In this document: in pieces, positions 11,210 through 22,513 of the stretch
How positions within the stretch are numbered: the stretch's first letter is position 1
Layout of the letters: every line of letters starts with the position of its first letter
Source: Thielaviopsis euricoi
Lineage: Eukaryota > Ascomycota > Sordariomycetes > Microascales > Ceratocystidaceae
Assembly (NCBI GenBank): GCA_001599615.1
Contig: BCHJ01000013.1
Location: forward strand, 62,001-126,000
DNA: 64,000 nucleotides
Direction: 5' to 3'
The notes under the pieces: model-generated
The model's database searches: none
What the model saw: only the letters and a program-made list of their open reading frames with translations
What the model was told of the DNA's origin: nothing
Translations under genes and position numbers: made by a program

Positions 11210-12556
11210 GACGTCCACGTGTACACCGGCTTATACGTCGACAGAGCGGTAGTATATAGGCAGAACGGCAATTGTTCAGTAGCGAAAATGCAGCTTAACG
11301 TTCAAATTCTCGCGATATAAACAAGGCTGAGAGTCGGAGTTAGGGCAAGGCTGCAGTATGGAAAGGTGTGAATTTGTGTTTAGTTTTGAAAATGATGCGA
11401 AGCAGCTGGAGGCGGTTTAGGTCAGGTTAATATAGGTGAGAGCCTGGTTTTATGTTTGAAGGACAGAAAAAAGCAAGAGTTGAAGAGAAGGAGTGAAAAA
11501 AGAGACAAGAAAAAAAAGGCGCCAAAATTAAGTGATTGAGGCGAAAACGAGATTGAATTTGTCTGGATGCGAAGGAAGAAAAGAAAGTGAAAAAAAAAGT
11601 TGCAAATATAGACAAAGAAGACAGCCAGAGCGGTAGAAACACGTCGAAACCACAGCGAGGAAAAACAGAAGTTGCGGTTTGTATATGAGAAATCCGGAGA
11701 AGTAGCTGCCCTGGACGGGGCGGGTACACGCGCAATGCAGAAAGGGNCTGGGTAAAATCGGAAGCCACGACAAAGCAAAGTATCTCCGTGCGACTGAATT
11801 GCAAATAGCGCGCGATTGGAGGCGATAGAGACAAGGCTAGAAAGTGGTGGCGAATAATGTGAGACGATTCACAATAGGCGCGGACAGAAAATGACGATGC
11901 AATGCGCTGCGCTGCGATGCGACAAGATGCGATGCGATAAGATGCGATGCGATTTTGATGGGATCGATAATATCGCCAGTTTTGTGCGCTTCTGCCGCCG
12001 CTGCCGCCGCTCCATTGCTAATGCGTTTTGCGCTTAATAGGAGATTGGTTTGAATACTCTAACCCTGGTGCATCAACCCTAGTAAATGAGATCCTGAGAC
12101 GAAACGCAGACAAAAAGGCTTTTAATTATTGGTACCAACAATAGCATTATTCTATTCTGTTTGATAGTCTTTATTGTAAAGACATGCATTAGCTTGAGCA
12201 AGTAGCAAATAATAATCCAGAGCCTGGCTTTTGTTTATTTAACCCTTTTATGCAAATAACAAGATAATATAAATTCAATAATGCAATAGTTGCATTGGTG
12301 TTTGTGCCTTGATTCATTTTTATATGCAGTCCTGGCTGATTTAACTACACAGCCAATATTCTGTTTATTAGTATGAGCTGCCTAATCCCAAGCAAATACC
12401 GACCAGACACTTAGCTTTTGTGCTTGTATGAACGCCCGCTTGGGGGTTGTTTAGTAGGGAAAAATACAGCCTCGGCTAAAACCACAATTCTAATATTTGG
12501 GGTTGACAATATTTTTTTCTCTACTTGCTTATTTCAACAACCTCGATATATCGCGG
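11210..12556. other. Divergent intergenic region, UBP8 / LACTB2-like
   Basis: About 1.35 kb upstream of two divergent genes, with purine-rich DNA at 11455-11600. One ambiguous base (n) is at 11747. A short direct-repeat array lies at about 11915-11952. No gene is supported. Confidence 0.6.
11915..11952. repeat. 15-bp direct repeat GCGATGCGAYAAGAT, about 2.5 copies
   Basis: GCGATGCGACAAGAT is followed directly by GCGATGCGATAAGAT and then GCGATGCGAT. Related GCGCTGC and GCAATGC words lie just upstream. The array sits between the divergent UBP8 and LACTB2-like genes, so it could be a regulatory array or a simple slippage product. Confidence 0.7.
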
Positions 12557-12613
12557 ATGTATAGTTTGATAAGTTGGTATCGCGCTCAAAATCCAGTTTC
12601 GTTACGAACCACC

Positions 12614-13480
12614 ATGCCGCTCCGCCATAACGCCGTTACCAATGGCCCGAGCGGGCTGCCGAAGCTCCCCGATTTTGACCGGCTCTCAGAGCGGTGCATC
12701 CGAATCAACGGCGGAAACCCGGGTCACTTCACTCTGCAAGGGACCAACACATATTTGCTAGGGACTGGTCGTGAGCGCATCCTCATTGACAGTGGCCAGG
12801 GATACGCCAAATGGATCAGCAGCCTGCGCATGGTTTTGGAGCAGGAAAACGCCACTGTACGTGACCTGCTTCTCACACACTGGCATCCGGACCATGTCAA
12901 CGGTATGAAGGATTTGCAAGCACTGTGTCCACAGGCTACTGTCTATAAGAACACGCCAGGAGAGAACCAGCATGACATTCAAGACGGTGTTGAGTTCAAG
13001 GTTGAGGGTGCTACTCTCCAGGCGCATCACACCCCAGGCCACACCACGGATCATATGTGCTTTTTAATTGTTGAAGAGGATGCTCTTATCACAGGCGACA
13101 ATGTACTCGGCCATGGAACTACAGTTTTTGAGAACCTCTCTCTCTACATCAAGTCGCTTCAGCGCATGCGTACTGTGTTCCAGGGCCGGGCATACCCTGG
13201 ACACGGCTCTGTTATTGAGGATGGACCGGCAATGATTGACCAGTACTTGGTACACCGGGATAAGAGAGAGAAGCAAGTGGTTGAACAGATGCGCAGCTCG
13301 GACAAAGGAGCCTGGACAACATCAGAACTGGTCGCTGCAGTTTATCCAGATTTACTCGAGAAGCTTGTTAGGGGAGCAGAAGGAAATGTGCAGCAGATAC
13401 TATTGAAACTTGAGGAAGAGAAGAAGGTGCATTCGGAGATGGCAGATGGTAAAGGACTGTGGAAATGGGCGGAGAAATAG
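12614..13480 (+). CDS. LACTB2-type metallo-beta-lactamase-fold hydrolase (endoribonuclease LACTB2-like)
   Basis: A single exon of 288 residues from the ATG at 12614 (MPLRHNAVTNG), exactly the length of human LACTB2. Landmarks are CIRINGGNPGHFTLQGTNTY, LIDSGQGY and the metal site THWHPDH (His89, His91, Asp93, His94). HHTPGHTTDHMCF, ITGDNVLGHGT and AYPGHG carry the remaining metal ligands. A C-terminal winged-helix segment follows. LACTB2 is a zinc-dependent single-strand endoribonuclease of the mitochondrial matrix; fungal relatives also include polyketide-releasing thioesterases. No polyketide synthase lies nearby, so the LACTB2 role is more likely. An in-frame ATG at 12557 would add 19 residues (YSLISWYRAQNPVSLRTT) that resemble a mitochondrial presequence, so the longer form may be the real or an alternative product. 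Confidence 0.88.
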   Translation: MPLRHNAVTNGPSGLPKLPDFDRLSERCIRINGGNPGHFTLQGTNTYLLGTGRERILIDSGQGYAKWISSLRMVLEQENATVRDLLLTHWHPDHVNGMKDLQALCPQATVYKNTPGENQHDIQDGVEFKVEGATLQAHHTPGHTTDHMCFLIVEEDALITGDNVLGHGTTVFENLSLYIKSLQRMRTVFQGRAYPGHGSVIEDGPAMIDQYLVHRDKREKQVVEQMRSSDKGAWTTSELVAAVYPDLLEKLVRGAEGNVQQILLKLEEEKKVHSEMADGKGLWKWAEK

Positions 13481-16400
13481 TTTTTACTCCGGGGTAGTGC
13501 TCTGACGATAACGTGATATTACAGCTATGTGGAGAGCCGGACTGTGCAGATTATAAACCTCTAAGAAATCAGTACCACTCTATCAATATAAAGTACGTGA
13601 TTAACCTTGCCAATGACTTCTGCATGAATCACACTAGCTTGGGAGGCAAGACATAGGCACTAAAATATCATGTAAAACATGATGATGTACAAGAATTAGG
13701 AAATCAACTACAGTGATATAGAATCCACATCCACATATCAGTAAATACATGTATAGTACATGGCGCTACAAACAGGGGCAGCAGGCGGACCCGGCATTAT
13801 ACCGAAGCCATGTTTCGTGAGCAGAAAGGCGGGTAGCGGCTAGCAACCTTGACGAGTCAAGAGAAAATTGGCCGGCCATATACGCTAAAGAAAGAATTGT
13901 CGCCGCATCGGGCGGAAGAAGCCCAAGGTCGGCCAAGTACTGCGACACTGTACTGACTTGTAGTAAAGAGATTTTCAACGACCTGTCAGACTCAGTGAAA
14001 CGAAACGGCGTATTTCCCTAGAAATCCAGGCATAAAGGTATCAAGATGGAAGCGGGAAGAGGATCGTCTATTGTGACGTTGAAGATCACACTTTGATTTT
14101 TTTTTTTCCAACTTGGTGGTTGACAGGGAAAGTTTCATTTTATGTAAATTTTACTTTTAGACACATGCAATAATTCGGACTCAGCATGGAAATAAGAGAC
14201 TTGAATTCGTTCACAACATCTCTAGAAGTTTCCTCAAGACTTATAATCCAGCCACCGCTTTTTTTCTTTGGGTTGGAAGTTGTAAACTGCGTAGAGGAGA
14301 AGTGAGCAGGTTTCGGTCAGAGTGGCCAACCGATGATTGAGAAATCCCGAAAATGAGGAGAGTAACTGCAAAATGAAAATACACACTGGGTCCCAAAAGA
14401 AACACACACACACACACCGTACATTGCAGATAGAGAGAGTAATAACACGGAAAAAGAGAGAAATCACGGTGAACAAAATGTAGAGTTTTTCACGTGCCCA
14501 GACAAAGTGGTTTGCTAATTATACGTCGAAGGGGATTGGCCAGCTGAGCAAAAGGAAGGGAATCAATGGAAGGGCATGACCGGAGCACACGTGGGATGTG
14601 GTATGGCGACGAACAAGTATAGTACAGCTTGTAGAGAGTTGTATTTGTAATAATGGAATATGCGTACAACCTTACAAGCTCGATGAGGGGAACTTCAATG
14701 CTAAGTCGGATGACGATGCCAAATAAAAAAGAAAGGCGGTTAGACGCTTCCGCCAATTCCGCTTGCTGTTTTCGCAGTCGGCAGTCGGCAGAGCGCCAAG
14801 ACTGCCATGCCTCTACATAAAAAAAAAAAAAAAAAAAAAAAAACAAGGACTGCAAGTCGTCCGGCGGCCAACCCATGTTGGTCGGCTCAAAGGCGGACAG
14901 GGCATTTCCATGACAGGGTAACTAACACCGCAAGAAGATGGCGGCACATGTAAAATCAGTGTATGGTACAATCTGTGAAGACATTGGGACATTGGTGTTT
15001 CCAAGTCGTGTACTCGGTATAACTGTGGTCTCATGTTAAACAAAATATCATGACCATCGTCTGATCCTTTGTAGGCGGCAATCTTGTTTCTTTGGAGATC
15101 GGCGAACATCTTATTCAGAGGTACCCGATAAACGCTAAAGCTTACTTTGAAGCATGGCTTTGATGTGCTGTATCAAGAGCAAGTTATCTGAGACGCACCA
15201 GCTTACGTTTCCCGCTACAGCGTCTCTATGCCGGCCGCGCCACTGGCTTACTTATAAGCGCTGTTTTATCGGCAGTGGCAGCTTGCAGAATGGCGGTATG
15301 AAAACGGCCGCTAGAGCAGCATATGTGACATATCGATGTAAGAGCCCGCGGATTAACAAGCGATGGTGATGGCAGTTGTGACTGTCACTGGTAGAAACAG
15401 TAGAGACTACAGAAGCCTAAAGAAGACCAAAGAAAACAACCTGGTAGCCTGATATCACAATACAGCGCAGTGATTGATTTATTGATTAATGCAAAGTCTT
15501 TGCCCCTCTTTGCCTCCGCTTCTGGTGTTCTTGGCTTCTGTCAAGTGCTACTAATCACGCTGCTGTCGTACAGAATACTTTGTCTGGGCGCATTTGAATG
15601 CCGCTGCCAGAGGTTCCGGGTACACTGGGTACACTTTGTGCAGCCAGCAGCCTTAATTTATTTACATTTAAGCTACAACAGCTTACAACCTTGGTCAGTT
15701 TGCAGATAAGATATGCCTGATTAAACTAATAAGAAAAGAAAAATAGTCTGACTTTGAACTAAAAGTGCCGGAGGCTACAATGGGTAAAGCGGAAACAACG
15801 TTCTTTGCGCACGCTCAACTGAAAGAATAAATAAAGGAATTTTCTTTGGCTTGCTAAAGCTCGAGTCATGAGATACTACTTCTTTCTAGCCCGCCTAGTC
15901 CAGAACTTTGATTTCCAACCAAGTTACCAAGCTGCCATGGCACATGAACAGCCTGCTTAATTCTTGTTTCCCGCTCTTTATGCGTTTCTGCTATTGGGTT
16001 TTCGTTTGCTCTCGGAATTATCGGAAGTGTTTATTTTTTATTTTTTTGTATCCATACATGTTTTTTTCTGGCTTGCGCTGTTACGCTTTACGTGATTCGT
16101 CTTGGCCTATTCACGTTCATACCAAATGTCTAAAAAAAAAAGGAAAATTTTGCATGCATGTGCTGTAGGTGATACACAAAGTTGAGGGTCAGATGTCTTC
16201 ACCTGGTTTGTCTTATGACCCCGCTATAATATATAGCAAGACACCAAACTGGGACGGCTTATGCCGTTACTCATTTGTTTATTTACAGGCTACAGACGTC
16301 ATGGAACTTCAACAGAGGAAGCAGTAAAAAACGAGTAAAGATTAGTGACTGGTTACAAACGAGAACATCAAGTACCAATGGTACAACATAATAGTAGATC

Positions 16401-18692
16401 GGAAAGGCTGTAAGTGGTGTGACATGAACCCGTCCTAGCCGCTCTTTTAACCAGCCTGCGTTCGAATCTTACCGTTTTTGTTCCATGATATCATTGGATA
16501 TTCCAAGTTTTTATCTTGTTGTTCTTGGCCTTGTCAAGTTCGGCAATACAAAACGGGGTTAGCAACTCCGATTTCCGGCAGCTCTTCGAGACCAATCATG
16601 CTCCAGGCATAAGAACAATAGCAGGTTGATGCAATTTGGACCAGACATGAAAACTTGCACTTCACAGGCCGAAATGTTCCGCCGTTTGCCGTTTGCTGTG
16701 GCGACGCTATTCAAGAACCGAATTCTTGCTATAGGCCCAGAAGCAAAAACAGCAGAACAAGGCAAATCACATCAAATACAGCGTAGTAAAAAAAAACAGG
16801 AACAAGCCTCTGTAAGAAGTCAAAGATAGAAAATAAGAAAACACCTCAAAAGACAGCAAGAGTCAGAATCTGACGTCTACCTTACTGTGACATGATAAAC
16901 GGCTTTATCATTTCGGCATTCTCGTTTTAAGCTGGGCTGGCTCTGGACTCTTTGGACTCTTTCAGTGACGTTTTTTCTCTGCTTAAAGTTGCTTGACAGT
17001 GACAAGGACAGGCTGATTGCCCCACTAATTGCCGTATACAGACGACGCACAAGTCAGAGCAAATCAAATCGTAGTAAGAAATGATAAAATACCGGCACTC
17101 AGATGGCAGAATAAGAAGACAAGTCTCGATTCAGTGCATATGTATATGAGTAATGTAAGTCAAGTCTGAAGGCCAAGTTGGGTAAAGCTTTCGCCGCATC
17201 ATTCGCATCATTTAAGACGCCTTTCCATCCACTTTTCAAAGTATGTCTAGGTTGAAGTCCTGAAGCTATTGATTTTCTTATTCTTGCTTATTCTTCACGA
17301 ATCGCTGCCTAAGTTGCCAAGATTGACTGTATTGGTGAAAAAAGGGGACATCTTACTGCTACTCTTTGTCTTACATCAAACTCTAGCCAAAGTAGCGTCC
17401 ACTGCAGTTTCAACTTCTCGTCTCTTTACTCCGGAACGACTGACAACAACATCAACTTTCTGGTTACTCGTACGAGCTCGAAACTCTTTGCCAGGCAAAA
17501 ACAAAACAAAACGAAACATCAAATATACATATAGACCCAAGGGCATAACTTGCTCAACTCGCGCAAGTCTTCACTTCAAAGCTACGCTGAAGAGCAAGAT
17601 AAAACTTGGTCTTGGCTTTGTCTGTTCCTGCCCCTTGCGACAGCTATAACTACAACCTGCAACGTCCCCAGAAAGGCTCAAGGCCCTGATAAACAAGCGC
17701 AGGGGCGCCTGTCACCGGTTGTTCTGCTTCGTCTTAGGTTGCTTCACCATCGTCTCTCGGCGCTTCCTCTGGTGGTCGTCATATCATAATCACAGCACCA
17801 ACTAGGGCCTGAGGCATTGGTTTCTATCCATACCACCTTTGGTAGAGCTGGCTTATGCCTTATTGCTCCTCTTTAGCGCACCGAGACAGTCCGTGCAAAA
17901 TAGAGGAAAAGAAATAAGAAAAAATAAGACAAAAACTGCTCTTTTCGGTTTCTAATTCGCCATTTTGTCATAAGCAATTGCCGTCGCAGCTTATTCCAGA
18001 GGCCAAGGAAGCAGCAGACGCGCCTTCTCTGACAACCGCCGCAATTTTTGTGCACTTGCCGCAGTTGCGCTCTGAGTGAATGCATATTTGCAGAACGTTA
18101 GTTTTCTTATAGAAAAGGGCACTGAGATCTCTACTTCTTTTTTCTTCTTTTCTCGATCTTCTTCACTTTTATATCCATCACCAATTCAATCTCACATTTT
18201 CTCCTTAGTTTCTCCATCTTCGTTCTTCTTGCATTTTTCTTCTCTCTCTCTCTCCCCCGTCCCGTTCCGCCTCGTTTCTTCCTTCCAAACAATCTCGAGT
18301 TATCTCCGTCGACCTGCTGTCTGAGAGCAACGCCGGAGCCGTTTTTTCAAAGAAACAGGCACCCTGTTATTCTTATTCCCTGTTGCAGCGTCACTCTAAA
18401 CATTACATCGCTCCAGTTCCCTCCCCCTGGTCCTAGTCTGGGTTCTGCCTCGCTTAAGAAGAAACCTGCCATTACATCACTAAGGCCTGGGTCAGTATTG
18501 TGGGTTAATCGTGGTAGCAAGGACTACCTGCTGGTATATAATTTTTACTGCACCTCTTTTTTTTTCTTTTTTTTCTTCCTTCCTGCTGCTTTCGCTGTAT
18601 TTTTATTTCTCATTCCTCAACCTTTATTACCTTTGTTTGTTGAGAATATATTCCCTTGTTTCTTCTTTCGCTGTGCGATTGATTTAACCACC
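13481..18692. other. 5.2-kb region without a supported gene
   Basis: The largest gap in the left half. It holds AT-rich DNA, an A tract of 25 at 14819-14843 and scattered short open frames that look random on both strands. One minus-strand frame at 13766-13978 (70 residues) has ordinary composition but no ATG start and no recognised family. The final 600 bp (about 18100-18690) are strongly pyrimidine-rich and presumably the leader and promoter of the YTP1-family gene. No tRNA-like cloverleaf was found: a GTTCGAATC word at about 16460 lacks pairing flanks. Confidence 0.5.
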
Positions 18693-20591
18693 ATGAAGTC
18701 CACTATGTCGTCTCTGGCGCCGGTCGTGCTGCTATTCGCAGCTCTGGCCTTGGCTCACGGCGACGAAGACCCGGGCATGGTCATGGGCGCCGCAAACTCC
18801 CACGAGAACAACACCATTGACATGCCTGATGATACCGAAATCCCCAACTCATACTTCAACTACCCAGAGCACAGTGGCGCACTTTTTGCTCATATTATGA
18901 TCATGTCTGTTGCCTGGGTTGTTGCTCTGCCCATTGGTAAGCTAGTTATTCTCTGTCTCAAGTTTGACTTACCTTGCTCGCTTGCTAACCATTTTCTTTT
19001 TATAGCTGTCATGTTCTCGATCGCGCGCTCCCGCTTCACTATTATCTCCCAGCTTGTTTTCGGCGCTCTCAACGCTCTTGGTGTCTTCATTGCCATTGGT
19101 TACAACGCCAGCACCCCCGATCTGTACCCAAACAACGCCCACCATAAGCTTGGCTGGATCGCTACAGCCACCATCACCACACAAATTGCCATTGGCTTTG
19201 TTGGCAAGCTTGCCGGTGCGCTCCAGGGCCTTTCCAAACCTCGCTCACAAGAATACGAGCAGGTGGCCTTCATTCCCCCCGTCTCTTCTCAAAATGTGAC
19301 GAGCCCCGGCCCGTACCGTCTCTCCGGCGACAGCGGACACAGCACTGTTCATAGCTCCTCATCTTCCCACTCAAGAAGCAGCTCGGCGTCGACAGTGGCC
19401 GACCATTCACAGTACGCACTCAGCAACATGCATAAGGAGCAGCAATATGACGCGGAAGAGGATGTGGGCTTTGCTTCTGAGCCTGCGTTTATCCCTCAAT
19501 CAAACAGCAAGTGGACTCGTGTATCTGAGAAGATTGCTGGCTTTTTCTCTGCTCGCGTCTGGCGTGTCTTCAGCGTGTATTACAACGCAGTGGACCGCAT
19601 TAGTTTGATTCTAGGCTTTATTACCATTGCCTGCGGTATAGTCACCGTTGGTCGCTTCTTTGAGGGTACCCACATCTACTCTGGTCTGGCTCATTGGATT
19701 AAGGGCGGAATCTTCTTCTGGTTTGGTCTTTTGACTCTAGGCCGCTGGTCTGGTAGCTTCGGTGATCTTGGCTGGGCCTGGAACATTCGCCCCCGCCGCT
19801 CCGGCCAGGGATGGCGTCCCACTGCCGAGTTCACTGAGAGTTTCCTCATCTTCTTGTATGGTATCACCAACGTCTTCATGGAGCACCTGGGTAGCCAGGA
19901 CGGCCAGTGGACACACCAAGATCTTGAACACCTGTCAATCACTATTCTTTTCATTGGCGGTGGCATGTGCGGCATGCTCATTGAGTCGTCCATGATTCGC
20001 GATCTTCTTAACACCACTGTCGATGAGTCCATCTCTGTGACTAAAGGTCTCCTGGTCGATAGCGAGCGTGGTGAGACTGAGAAGCCTGGCCAGTACAGCT
20101 TTTCTATGAACCCGATCCCGGCTCTGGTTATTCTGCTCCTGGGAATAATGATGAGCTCCCACCAGCAACATTCCATGGTCTCGACAATGATCCACAAGCA
20201 GTGGGGTGACTTGCTCACGGCTGCGTCGTTCTCTCGTGCTCTTACCTATATTATTCTCTGGCTGCGGCCTCCTACCTCTGTATACCCGTCTCGCCCGCCG
20301 ACTGAGCTTCTGACGTCATTCGGTCTGATCGCTGGCGGTCTCATCTTCATGGCTAGCGTAAGTCACACCTCTCGTTTTACTTTTAGAAACCCTCGGCGTT
20401 GAATCAAAATCTAACAGTGCTTTTCCTTTCAGGCTTCCAACACTGTTGATGCGATTATCCGCAACCAACTCGATGCCATGTTCCTGTACACTGTCACCAT
20501 GGGCATTGTTGGCCTCCTGATGGCCTGGGTCCTTTTCGTCCTGGCTCTCAAGGGCTGGGCGGTCCGGAAGGAGAAGGCCCGCCGTGCTTAA
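18693..20591 (+). CDS. YTP1/DUF2427-family integral membrane protein
   Basis: Three exons (18693-18936, 19006-20357, 20433-20591) join to 584 residues. The start MKSTMSSLAPVVLLFAALALA is a signal peptide followed by an acidic, Asn-rich luminal stretch. Then come PEHSGALFAHIMIMSVAWV and RSRFTIISQLVFGALNALG, the DUF2427 domain, which resembles a cytochrome b561-type helix set. A Ser-rich hydrophilic linker lies at about residues 195-270. The YTP1-type C-terminal helices follow (FFWFGLLTLGRWSGSFGDLG, ITNVFMEHLG, IPALVILLLGIMMSSHQQ). Members are multispanning proteins of unknown function in fungi. The 69-bp first intron is a multiple of three and has no in-frame stop, so retention would insert 23 residues without breaking the frame. 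Confidence 0.85.
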
Positions 20592-21702
20592 AAATTATAT
20601 TACCTTACCTAATAATACCACACTAGAAGTGGTAGTAATGTAGGCAGGCTCGAGATGTCGATACGGGTGTTCCGTCTGGTTGGTCACTGGGGCTGTTGCC
20701 TAGTGACAAGACTATCTCGAGTCCTACCTTACTATTGTTTGTTTATGCTCTGTTCCTATATGCAGTTCTCGCGTTGTAGCCCGATCGAGGCCGACCAAAG
20801 ACGCACCTTCTTTCTGATTTTTTGCTTGGTTTGGATACTTAACGATACCCTACTTTCACTCCTTATCTATACAAGGCGGGTTTGATCTTGTTAGTAGATG
20901 CTGGTCTTGATGATTAATAAAAACGACTTTACCGTGTATTGTTTATCACTGGGTGTATTTTGTGTCCATGTATTTGCGCTTCTCAGGACAAATGGGGGAG
21001 AATGAAAAGAATAAGAAGAAATGTGGCAAAAATTGGATATGGCGTGTTGGGAACTTATAAATGGCTCAGCCCCTTCCCCCCTACGTCAGATAAACCATAT
21101 GTCGATATCTTCCAGCTTACAGCCGGGAATCTTGTACATCTGATTCGTCCGTTTCTCGAAAAGCCGATTTTCGTACATGGAAAATGCGAGACTATGCGAG
21201 GAGACTTTGGGCGCATACAATAAATACATGAACGGAGACTTGGTACACATGCTTGTCGGACTATTCTACGGTAGATGAATTTTGAATTCTGCCGTGCTAA
21301 TACAACTACGCTATATTTAAATACAGTAACTCATCAGAAAAACGAAAAGAAATAAATACACAGATGATGGCTTTACCTGTATCTGGGCATCAAGGTCACA
21401 AAGAGATTCAGACCCACTTTATCAGCAGTGCGGCGGCATGTCATTGGCTTGCATTTACTGTAGCAGAAAATAACAAACCCTTGTGCGACCCTAGAAGTTT
21501 GAAAAACTTCATTCCGCAAACGTCGTTGACTAGCTTTATCTTGCTCATTTTTTTTTCTTGACATATCTTGCTTATTCTTTCGTTTCTCACATTCATCAAT
21601 CTCACAGCTTTCATAATACCAATCAAACCAGATCACGCCAACAGCGGACCCCCCTCTCTCTCACACCCGTTCCTCAAAAGAAAAGAAAAGAAAAGACAAA
21701 AC
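20592..21702. other. Intergenic region, YTP1-family to RSA3-like
   Basis: 1.1 kb between same-strand genes. It holds AT-rich 3' sequence after the YTP1-family stop and an A/G-rich leader (AAAAG repeats, 21676-21697) just before the RSA3-like ATG. No gene is supported. Confidence 0.55.
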
Positions 21703-21933
21703 ATGTCCAACGCAAACTCCTCCACCAACGAGAACTTCTCGGCCTACTACTTGCAGCGCACCACCGTCGAGCTCGCTGAAGACCTTGACCGCGTGCGTGC
21801 TGCCGAGGACTTCAAGACCGACTCGATCCAGCTGCTGATTCATGCGCTGCAGCAGGGCGCGGCTACGTTCACGCCAAGTGAGCAGCAGCGCGTTGCGGCT
21901 GCTGCCGCGGAAGAGGAGGAGGCTTCGCAGTGA
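21703..21933 (+). CDS. rsa3: Rsa3-type ribosome-assembly protein (small)
   Basis: A single exon of 76 residues starting MSNANSSTNENFSAYYLQRT. The core FSAYYLQRTTVELAEDLDRV plus DSIQLLIHALQQGAATF matches the short conserved domain of Rsa3, a nucleolar protein of yeast pre-60S assembly. The yeast protein is about 220 residues with a long charged N-terminal part; here only the domain plus an Ala/Glu tail (AAAAAEEEEASQ) is present. The ATG lies just after an A-rich leader, and composition is coding-like. An AATAAA about 320 bp downstream could serve polyadenylation. I am fairly but not fully sure of the family because the match is short. Confidence 0.7.
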   Translation: MSNANSSTNENFSAYYLQRTTVELAEDLDRVRAAEDFKTDSIQLLIHALQQGAATFTPSEQQRVAAAAAEEEEASQ

Positions 21934-22513
21934 TTGCATTGCATCGTTTCCTTTTTTTTTTATCATCTCTACCCGTTATATATACATATATATTTCACAC
22001 ATACATCATGCGCCCTCGTCACTTGTCTTTTCAGCGAGATTCAGCACCCATTCATGCAATGATATCTGCTCCATTCCTCTCGCCCCAGCAACATATATCA
22101 AGAACGCCATCTCAAATCTACACACCGGCCCATCAACAACACGATCGACATATTGAAACGCCCTTCACAAAAGCAACAGCAACCTGCAATACAAATGGAA
22201 AACGGCAAAAAAATACCATAGACTTCAAATTATTGTAATTTAAAAAAAAGATTGAATAAAACTAAGACGCTCTAAGCGAGAGTTGCCCTATGCATTAGCA
22301 TAGAGACGTAATGATGTAGCAAGTGCAGGAGCTGCTGGTCCCTTCGCCGCTAATGACGATGGTGACTTGCAAAAAGCGGCGGAAGTCAAACTAAAACAGG
22401 TAAAAGCCATTCTTTCAAGGGGTAAAATTCAGCGCGTATATCCTGCAAAAATCAGTAAAGTTGTTATTTTTATGGAGTTTTCGAGATTGTTGTTGGGTGC
22501 GACTTGGTGGTTA
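21934..22513. other. Convergent 3' spacer, RSA3-like / SDS23
   Basis: 580 bp between convergent stop codons, AT-rich with short A tracts. No gene is seen. Confidence 0.6.

Noticed and set aside
13766..13978. 70-codon minus-strand frame of ordinary composition
   Set aside because: No ATG start, no nearby exon that extends it and no recognised family.
16440..16480. GTTCGAATC word resembling a tRNA T-loop (B box)
   Set aside because: The flanking bases do not form a T stem, and no matching acceptor stem or A box lies upstream.
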